Positions 15,481 to 21,235 of a stretch of 21,235 bases of DNA are shown here, in pieces; the stretch's first letter is position 1, and every line of letters starts with the position of its first letter. This DNA is from Bathymodiolus brooksi thiotrophic gill symbiont (lineage in GTDB: Bacteria; Pseudomonadota; Gammaproteobacteria; PS1; Pseudothioglobaceae). The notes under the pieces are model-generated. The model was not told where the DNA came from, ran no database searches, and saw only the letters and a list, made by a program, of their open reading frames with translations. Location: the NCBI RefSeq assembly GCF_903642095.1, contig NZ_CAHJWD020000460.1, positions 1 through 21,235 on the forward strand. Reading direction: 5' to 3'. The position numbers and the translations under genes were made by a program.

Positions 15481-16929
15481 TTGCTAAGAAGAACCAAAAT
15501 ACTAGCAACACTTGGCCCAGCAACGGATAAGCCCGGTGTCTTAGAGAGCGTTTTAGCAGCAGGTGCAAATGTTGTGCGCATTAATTTTTCCCATGGCTCA
15601 GAAGAAGAGCATTTAGCCCGTGTTAAAGCGGTGCGTAATTGGGCACATGTTAATAATACTTATGTGGGAATTTTGATGGACTTACAAGGGCCAAAAATTC
15701 GCATTGCCAGTTTTAAAGACGGCGTAAAGATTAGATTAAATATTGGTGACAAGTTTGCACTTGATGCAGATATGGATAACACTTCTGGTAACCAAGATGC
15801 TGTTGGCATTGCTTACAAAACATTGCCACAAGAGGTTAAAGAGGGCAATGTTTTATTACTGGATGACGGCAAAATTGTGCTGGAAGTAACCAGTATTAAT
15901 GGCAATAAAATCAATACAGTGGTTACGCAAGGTGGCATACTTTCGGATAAGAAAGGGCTTAATCTTCGTGGTGGCGGTTTGTCAGCTGATGCATTAACTG
16001 AAAAAGACAAAAAAGACATTGTAACCGCTGCTAAAGCAAAGGCAGATTATGTGGCTTTATCATTCCCAGTGAGTGGCGATGATGTGCGTCTTACGAAAAG
16101 GTTATTGAAGGAAGCAGGCTCTGATGCAGGCGTTATTTCAAAAATTGAGCGTGCTGAGTCTTTGGTAGATGAAGTCATTAATGACATTATTCAAGAGTCG
16201 GCAGGCATTATGGTGGCACGCGGTGATTTAGGCGTTGAAATTGGCGACCCACAGTTGCCAGCACAACAAAAACGCTTAATTAAATTGGCCAGATCAAATG
16301 ACCGTATTGTTATTACTGCAACTCAAATGCTAGAGTCAATGATTAACAGCCCAATTCCAACCCGTGCAGAAGTGTTTGATGTAGCGAATGCAGTATTAGA
16401 CGGCACCGATGCAGTAATGCTATCTGCTGAAACAGCGGCAGGCGATTACCCAGAGAATGCAGTAAAAACGATGCACGATGTTTGCGTAGAAACTGAGAAA
16501 AGCCCAATTGCAAAAGTTTCACACCATCGCCTACATGAGTGCTTTGATCATATTGATGAAACCATCGCCATGAGTTCTATGTATGCGGCTAATCATTTAG
16601 GCGTTAAAGTTGTGGTTGCACTGACTGAAAGTGGAAAAACACCCTTGTGGATGTCACGCATGAGTTCCAATATCTCAATTTATGCCATGAGCGACAGTGT
16701 TGCCACTTTGCGTAAAACAACACTTTATCGTGGCGTTTACCCTTGCGGTATTGATAAGATGAACGATATAGAATGGGAAAGAGTCAACGGAAAAGTGGTT
16801 AGTATATTGGAAAATAAGAATATTGTTGAGGAAGGTGATTTGATAATATTAACCAAAGGAATGCATGTAAACCAATCAGGCGGCACTAACCTAATGAAGA
16901 TTTTACGCGTTGGTGATGATGATTTATAA
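15481..16929 (+). CDS. pyk: pyruvate kinase
   Basis: Makes pyruvate and ATP from phosphoenolpyruvate and ADP. The 482 residues match type II (PykA-like) enzymes. With the TTG start the protein begins MLRRTKILATLGPATDKPGV, the normal N-terminus. Other landmarks are NFSHGSEEEH, MDLQGPKIRIASF, the catalytic lysine in ISKIERAES, MVARGDLGVEIG, ATQMLESMI and DGTDAVMLSAETAAGDYP. The C-terminal domain is complete. It begins 3 bp after pgk and is followed by an 84-bp gap to fba. Its presence among Calvin-type genes ties the cluster to biosynthetic pyruvate supply as well as carbon fixation. Confidence 0.97.
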   Translation: MLRRTKILATLGPATDKPGVLESVLAAGANVVRINFSHGSEEEHLARVKAVRNWAHVNNTYVGILMDLQGPKIRIASFKDGVKIRLNIGDKFALDADMDNTSGNQDAVGIAYKTLPQEVKEGNVLLLDDGKIVLEVTSINGNKINTVVTQGGILSDKKGLNLRGGGLSADALTEKDKKDIVTAAKAKADYVALSFPVSGDDVRLTKRLLKEAGSDAGVISKIERAESLVDEVINDIIQESAGIMVARGDLGVEIGDPQLPAQQKRLIKLARSNDRIVITATQMLESMINSPIPTRAEVFDVANAVLDGTDAVMLSAETAAGDYPENAVKTMHDVCVETEKSPIAKVSHHRLHECFDHIDETIAMSSMYAANHLGVKVVVALTESGKTPLWMSRMSSNISIYAMSDSVATLRKTTLYRGVYPCGIDKMNDIEWERVNGKVVSILENKNIVEEGDLIILTKGMHVNQSGGTNLMKILRVGDDDL

Positions 16930-16930
16930 T
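16902..16930 (+). promoter_or_regulatory. possible separate promoter of fba
   Basis: TTTACG (16902-16907), a 17-bp spacer and a perfect TATAAT (16925-16930) that overlaps the pyk stop codon. This would give fba a leader of about 77 nt. Because the -35 is imperfect and lies in coding sequence, this could be chance. Confidence 0.45.
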
Positions 16931-16974
16931 AGTAGTATAAAAAATGTGTTATTGTTGGTAAGCAAACAAGTAAC

Positions 16975-16988
16975 ATCAAATATTTGAT
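16975..16988. promoter_or_regulatory. 14-bp perfect palindrome in the fba leader
   Basis: ATCAAAT followed at once by ATTTGAT, 25 bp before the fba ATG. It could be an operator or a small RNA structure, but the region is AT-rich and no regulator is identifiable. Confidence 0.3.
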
Positions 16989-17013
16989 TTAAGAAAAATA
17001 AGGAGAAAGAAAT

Positions 17014-18075
17014 ATGTTAATTTCATTAAGAGAATTATTAGACCACGCAGCAGAAGAAAATTACGGTATGCCAGCGTTCAATGTTAACAATATGGAGCAA
17101 GTTCATGCCATTATGCAGGCAGCGGACAAAACCAATAGCCCTGTTATTATGCAGGGTTCTGCTGGTGCAAGAGGCTATGCAGGCGAACCATTTTTGCGTC
17201 ATTTAATCATTGCAGCAACTGAGATGTATCCGCATATTCCAGTAGTAATGCATCAAGACCATGGTAGTGAGCCAGCAGTATGTTTGCGCTCTATTCAATC
17301 AGGCTTTTCATCAGTAATGATGGACGGCTCTTTGGAAGCAGATTGTAAGACACCAGCCTCATTTGAATATAATGTTGCAGTGACCAAAGAAGTGGTTAAG
17401 ATGGCACATGCTGGTGGCGTTTCTGTTGAAGGCGAATTAGGCTGTTTAGGTTCATTAGAAACAGGTGAAATGGGTGAAGAAGACGGTCATGGTGCTGAAG
17501 GCAAATTAGACCTTGATTTGTTATTAACTTCAGTTGAAGAAGCGGCTGATTTTGTTAGAGCAACGAATGTTGACGCATTAGCAATTGCAATTGGCACTTC
17601 GCACGGTGCTTACAAATTTACCAAGGAGCCAGACGGTGAAATCTTGCGTATTGACCGCATTAAAGAAATCCACCAGCGTCTGCCAAACACACACTTAGTT
17701 ATGCACGGCTCTTCTTCAGTGCCACAAGACTGGTTAGAAATTATCAACTCACACGGTGGCGATATGGGGCAAACTTATGGCGTGCCAGTAAGTGAAATTC
17801 AAGAAGGCATCAAAAACGGTGTGCGTAAAGTAAATATTGACACTGATTTGCGTATGGCTTCCACAGGTGCAGTTCGTAAACACTTGATTGAAAATACCTC
17901 AAACTTTGACCCACGCAAATTCCTAAAAGAAGCAACCAATGCGATGAGCGATATTTGTGCCGCCCGTTTTGAAGCCTTTGGTTCCGCAGGCAATGCTGAT
18001 AAAATCAAAGTATCTTCATTAGACACAATGAGTCAAAGATATTTATCTGGTGAATTAGACGCACAAATCAAGTAA
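17014..18075 (+). CDS. fba: fructose-bisphosphate aldolase, class II, Calvin-cycle subtype
   Basis: A zinc-dependent aldolase joining glyceraldehyde 3-phosphate and dihydroxyacetone phosphate, and in Calvin-cycle organisms also erythrose 4-phosphate with DHAP. The 353 residues follow the Calvin-cycle class II subtype (CbbA-like) closely: [83 protein letters not shown] and [14 protein letters not shown]. An AGGAG site precedes the ATG. It ends the carbon cluster and has its own terminator. The subtype is one reason to suspect an autotroph. Confidence 0.96.
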   Translation: MLISLRELLDHAAEENYGMPAFNVNNMEQVHAIMQAADKTNSPVIMQGSAGARGYAGEPFLRHLIIAATEMYPHIPVVMHQDHGSEPAVCLRSIQSGFSSVMMDGSLEADCKTPASFEYNVAVTKEVVKMAHAGGVSVEGELGCLGSLETGEMGEEDGHGAEGKLDLDLLLTSVEEAADFVRATNVDALAIAIGTSHGAYKFTKEPDGEILRIDRIKEIHQRLPNTHLVMHGSSSVPQDWLEIINSHGGDMGQTYGVPVSEIQEGIKNGVRKVNIDTDLRMASTGAVRKHLIENTSNFDPRKFLKEATNAMSDICAARFEAFGSAGNADKIKVSSLDTMSQRYLSGELDAQIK

Positions 18076-18095
18076 GTATTTAGCAATGAATAACT

Positions 18096-18126
18096 AAAAA
18101 GGCTTGATTTTATCAAGCCTTTTTTT
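18096..18126 (+). terminator. rho-independent terminator of the carbon cluster
   Basis: A perfect 13-bp stem (18096-18108 with 18112-18124) with a 3-nt loop, ending in a T-run. It lies 20 bp after the fba stop and only 15 bp before the mnmG ATG. Confidence 0.92.
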
Positions 18127-18141
18127 GATTAAGAATATAAT

Positions 18142-20001
18142 ATGAAATTAAAGCATTATTCAGTAATTGTAATCGGCGGTGGGCATGCAGGCACTGAAGC
18201 AGCGCTTGCTTCTGCTCGTATGGGGGTCAAGACTTTGTTGATTTCTCATAATATTGAAACTTTAGGGCAAATGAGTTGTAATCCTGCGATTGGTGGGATT
18301 GGTAAAGGGCATTTGGTCAAAGAGATTGATGCAATGGGTGGGGCAATGGCTCGTGCAATTGATAAGGCTGGGATACAGTTCCGCACGCTGAATGCTTCTA
18401 AAGGGCCTGCGGTGCGTGCTACTAGGGCACAAGCGGATAGAGTGTTGTATAAGGCAGCTGTTCGTTATGTTTTAGAAAATCAGGAAAATTTATCGTTATT
18501 TCAACAAGCGGTTGATGATTTAATCATTGAAAATAATGTGATTAAGGGCATTAAAACCCAAATGGGATTGAGTTTTTTTGCTGATAAAGTGGTGCTGACG
18601 ACAGGCACTTTTTTAGGGGGTATTATCCACATTGGGCAAAGTAATTTTCAAGGTGGGCGAGCTGGCGATGCCCCTTCTAATCCTTTGTCTAAGACACTTC
18701 GTGCCTATGATTTGGGCGTGGGTCGATTAAAAACAGGCACACCACCAAGGCTTGACGGCCGCACTATTGATTTTAGCGTGCTACAAGAACAGCCGGGCGA
18801 TACACCTTTGCCTACTTTTTCTTTTATGGGAAAGGCAAGCGATCATCCGCAACAAATCCCTTGTTATATCACTCATACCAATGAAAAAGCACATGATTTT
18901 ATTCGTGATGGCTTAAAAGATTCGCCAATATACACAGGCAATATTGAAGGTATCGGCCCAAGGTATTGCCCATCGATTGAAGATAAAGTGGTGCGTTTTG
19001 CCCAGCGAGATTCACATCAAATTTTTGTTGAACCTGAAGGGCTAACAACCAATGAAGTTTATCCAAATGGGATTTCCACTTCCTTGCCATACGAGGTGCA
19101 ATGCAATTTTATACAGTCAATTAAAGGCTTTGAAAATGCACAAATTGTGCGTCCCGGCTATGCCATTGAATATGATTTTTTCGACCCTAGAGGGCTAAAG
19201 CAAACGCTAGAAGTAAAGAAAATATCAGGGCTTTACTTCGCAGGGCAAATTAACGGCACAACAGGCTATGAAGAGGCGGCAGCACAAGGATTATTGGCAG
19301 GTATTAATGCCGCCTGTGCCGTGCAGGAAAAAGCCCCCTGGCATCCCAAACGCGATGAATCTTATATCGGGGTAATGGTGGATGATTTGATTACCAAAGG
19401 CACAAACGAGCCGTATCGAATGTTTACCTCGCGTGCTGAATATCGTTTGTTATTAAGAGAAGATAACGCCGACGAACGCCTAACCCCTAAAGGCAGAGCA
19501 TTAGGGCTGATAGACGATGAACAATGGGCGGCATTTGAGATTAAATATGTAGCAGTTGCAGAAGAAAAACAACGCCTAAAAACTACTTGGATTCAAGCTA
19601 GTGATACACAGGCAGGTGCAATATTGGGAAAATTAAACCACGAATATTCTCTGTTAGAGCTGTTAAAACGACCAAAAGTAGATTATCAAATTTTAAGTCA
19701 AATCGAATCAGGCAAGCCTTTTTTGAGCGATACAACCTTGATTGCCGTGGTGGAAAATCAAATCAAATACGCTGGCTATATTAAGCGTCAATTAGAAGAA
19801 ATTGAAAAATATCGTAAAAATGAAAACACCTCCCTGCCAGAAAAAATGGATTATAGCGTCATCAAAGCACTATCTGCCGAGGTAATACAAAAACTTAACG
19901 ACCACCAGCCAGAAACCATCGGTCAAGCAAGCCGACTTCAAGGCATTACCCCCGCCTCTATTTCTATTCTATTGGTGTATTTAAAAACTTATAAAAGATG
20001 A
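18142..20001 (+). CDS. mnmG: tRNA uridine-5-carboxymethylaminomethyl modification enzyme MnmG (GidA)
   Basis: A FAD- and methylene-THF-dependent enzyme that, with MnmE, modifies U34 of several tRNAs in the cytosol. The 619 residues compare with 629 in E. coli. It opens with the dinucleotide-binding [20 protein letters not shown] and has [43 protein letters not shown] and, later, [18 protein letters not shown], all diagnostic. The start at 18142 gives the normal N-terminus but is only 15 bp from the upstream terminator and lacks a clear ribosome site. TATAAT (18136-18141) touches the ATG. It overlaps rsmG by 4 bp. Confidence 0.97.
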   Translation: MKLKHYSVIVIGGGHAGTEAALASARMGVKTLLISHNIETLGQMSCNPAIGGIGKGHLVKEIDAMGGAMARAIDKAGIQFRTLNASKGPAVRATRAQADRVLYKAAVRYVLENQENLSLFQQAVDDLIIENNVIKGIKTQMGLSFFADKVVLTTGTFLGGIIHIGQSNFQGGRAGDAPSNPLSKTLRAYDLGVGRLKTGTPPRLDGRTIDFSVLQEQPGDTPLPTFSFMGKASDHPQQIPCYITHTNEKAHDFIRDGLKDSPIYTGNIEGIGPRYCPSIEDKVVRFAQRDSHQIFVEPEGLTTNEVYPNGISTSLPYEVQCNFIQSIKGFENAQIVRPGYAIEYDFFDPRGLKQTLEVKKISGLYFAGQINGTTGYEEAAAQGLLAGINAACAVQEKAPWHPKRDESYIGVMVDDLITKGTNEPYRMFTSRAEYRLLLREDNADERLTPKGRALGLIDDEQWAAFEIKYVAVAEEKQRLKTTWIQASDTQAGAILGKLNHEYSLLELLKRPKVDYQILSQIESGKPFLSDTTLIAVVENQIKYAGYIKRQLEEIEKYRKNENTSLPEKMDYSVIKALSAEVIQKLNDHQPETIGQASRLQGITPASISILLVYLKTYKR

Positions 20002-20597
20002 AAGAACTCCTCATGCAAGGTGCAAAAGAAATGAACATTGCACTCAGCGATGCGCAAGCAACCTCACTAATTAGTTATCTTGAATTGATTATAAAATGGA
20101 ATAAAACTTACAACCTAAGTGCAATTCGCACGATGGAAATAGGCGTTAAAAAACATTTGTTAGACAGTTTGTCCATTGTGCCATTTATTGATAAATCGCC
20201 CTTGCTTGATGTCGGTTCAGGTGCAGGTTTGCCGGGCATTGTAGTCAGTATTATGAAGCCAGAACTTGCCGTGAGTGTGCTGGACACAGTAGGTAAAAAA
20301 TGTCGTTTTATGCAATTTGCAAAAACCCAGTTAGCACTTAAAAATTTATCTGTGGTGAATGAACGAGTTGAAGCCTTCAAACCTCAGCAATGTTTTGGTC
20401 AAATCACCTCCAGAGCCTTTGCCGAAGTGGACAAAACATTAAAATTAACACAACATTTATTATGCGAGAATGGACATTATTTGCTAATGAAAGGTGCAAA
20501 TGCCGAACAAGAAACACCCACCAGAGCAACAATACACCAACTGTCCGTGCCATGGGTTTCAGACCAACGATTTTTAATCAAAATAAGGAAAAAATAA
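19998..20597 (+). CDS. rsmG: 16S rRNA (guanine527-N7)-methyltransferase RsmG (GidB)
   Basis: Methylates N7 of G527 in 16S rRNA using S-adenosylmethionine. The 199 residues compare with 207 in E. coli. The substrate part has [18 protein letters not shown] and the SAM-binding Rossmann core begins [15 protein letters not shown], followed by [15 protein letters not shown] and [10 protein letters not shown]. The start overlaps the mnmG stop (ATGA), the classical mnmG-rsmG arrangement. It shares one base (TAATG) with the next gene. In E. coli the ATP synthase genes follow, and in many bacteria parAB; neither is seen here. Confidence 0.96.
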   Translation: MKELLMQGAKEMNIALSDAQATSLISYLELIIKWNKTYNLSAIRTMEIGVKKHLLDSLSIVPFIDKSPLLDVGSGAGLPGIVVSIMKPELAVSVLDTVGKKCRFMQFAKTQLALKNLSVVNERVEAFKPQQCFGQITSRAFAEVDKTLKLTQHLLCENGHYLLMKGANAEQETPTRATIHQLSVPWVSDQRFLIKIRKK

Positions 20598-21235
20598 TGA
20601 AAAAAATACTCTATAAAATATTAGGTTTGCTTGCTATTCTAGCCCTAATCATTGCTTTTTTTATCGATTCAATCGGCAAATATTATGCCCAAGATTACGC
20701 CCAAAACTTGTTTAAAACACCCGTTGAAATTAGCCAATTAAACACCCATTTGTTCGATAAAAGTCTTAACATTGACTTCATTGAAGTGCAAAATCCATCT
20801 AATTTCAAGCATAAAAACGCCCTTTCCTTAGATCACTTTTTACTAAAAATAGGCACTATAAGCCACAATCTAATTGTGGTTGACGAGATTAAACTGGATG
20901 AATTGCATTTTGCCCTAGAACAAAATGCCAATCAAGTAAATTTAACCCAATTACTGCATAATTTAGAAAAACAAGACACTCCACCCACAAACATCAAAGC
21001 AACAAACCCCAAAACCCAAAAATCCCAAGTAAAACGCATTAAAATAAAATACTTTGAAGTTAGCAACATCAGCCTTAAAATTGACACTAAATGGCTCAAA
21101 ACCACTCTCAAAGTGCCTAACATCTCAATACACAATTTCGGCGGTGAATCAGGCACCCCAGTGAATAAAATTGGCAAAGAAGTAGTTAAAGAAATTCTGA
21201 ACAACCTAAGAAAAACACTGGAAAGACAAGGTATA
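20597..21235 (+). CDS. membrane-anchored AsmA/DUF748-like protein, 5' part
   Basis: Open from the ATG at 20597 to the window edge (213 codons, no stop). AAGGAA at 20585-20590 serves as its ribosome site. An N-terminal membrane segment (about residues 4-24) precedes a periplasmic-type part with SLNIDFIEVQNPSNFKHKNA, a pattern typical of AsmA-like proteins, where a beta strand is followed by a 'V.NP..F' turn. The later GGESGTPVNKIGKEVVKEIL stretch is a recognisable feature of small AsmA/DUF748-related proteins, as far as I can judge by eye. The function is unknown; a role at the cell envelope, such as lipid traffic, is only a guess from the family. It is coupled to rsmG by a 1-bp overlap. Confidence 0.72.
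   Translation, partial: MKKILYKILGLLAILALIIAFFIDSIGKYYAQDYAQNLFKTPVEISQLNTHLFDKSLNIDFIEVQNPSNFKHKNALSLDHFLLKIGTISHNLIVVDEIKLDELHFALEQNANQVNLTQLLHNLEKQDTPPTNIKATNPKTQKSQVKRIKIKYFEVSNISLKIDTKWLKTTLKVPNISIHNFGGESGTPVNKIGKEVVKEILNNLRKTLERQGI

Noticed and set aside
18061..18141. oriC next to mnmG (gidA), as in E. coli
   Set aside because: The spacer is only 66 bp, is filled by a terminator and holds no DnaA-box-like sequence (TTATNCACA).
1..21235. CRISPR array, prophage or defence island
   Set aside because: No regularly spaced repeats, integrase, phage structural genes or recognised defence genes were seen on either strand.

Overview
The window is a compact, AT-rich stretch of a gammaproteobacterial chromosome. 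Three things suggest a chemoautotrophic sulfur-oxidiser of the SUP05/Thioglobaceae or bivalve thiotrophic-symbiont kind: the low GC, the Calvin-cycle subtype of class II aldolase, and transketolase, GAPDH, PGK, pyruvate kinase and aldolase packed into one cluster. That placement is an inference from gene content and family resemblance; there is no rRNA or other marker here to prove it.

Region 1 (1-1369): the 5' part of a YraN-family gene on the minus strand lies head to head, 6 bp away, with rsmI (16S rRNA 2'-O-methyltransferase). rsmI overlaps a small thioredoxin-like [2Fe-2S] ferredoxin gene.

Region 2 (1370-9272): a complete phosphate-starvation locus, pstS | pstC-pstA-pstB-phoU-phoB-phoR. 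It has two near-identical Pho-box promoters, one before pstS and one before pstC, and pstS ends in its own terminator. The transporter (PstSCAB), its modulator (PhoU) and the two-component system (PhoR/PhoB) are thus together and apparently autoregulated. A 161-bp foldback, MITE-like element with perfect 23-bp terminal inverted repeats and a 5-bp target duplication sits just after the predicted pstC transcription start. The pst mRNA should therefore begin with a very long hairpin.

Region 3 (9311-10256): coaE on the minus strand, convergent with phoR, then two tRNA genes, Met(CAU) and Thr(UGU). Each tRNA has its own promoter-like sequence, and a strong terminator follows the second.

Region 4 (10434-18126): a carbon-metabolism cluster, tkt-gap-(secreted endonuclease I family)-pgk-pyk-fba. 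It starts at a good sigma70-type promoter and ends at a perfect 13-bp-stem terminator. The exported nuclease between gap and pgk is the odd member. pyk uses a TTG start.

Region 5 (18142-21235): mnmG-rsmG and a membrane-anchored, AsmA/DUF748-like gene that runs off the window, joined by 4-bp and 1-bp overlaps. There is no sign of oriC next to mnmG.

No CRISPR array, prophage or intact insertion sequence was seen. The most notable non-ordinary signal is the foldback element in the pst leader, together with a 22-bp inverted relic of its end on the other side of the Pho box. The rest is mainly well-known housekeeping genes.
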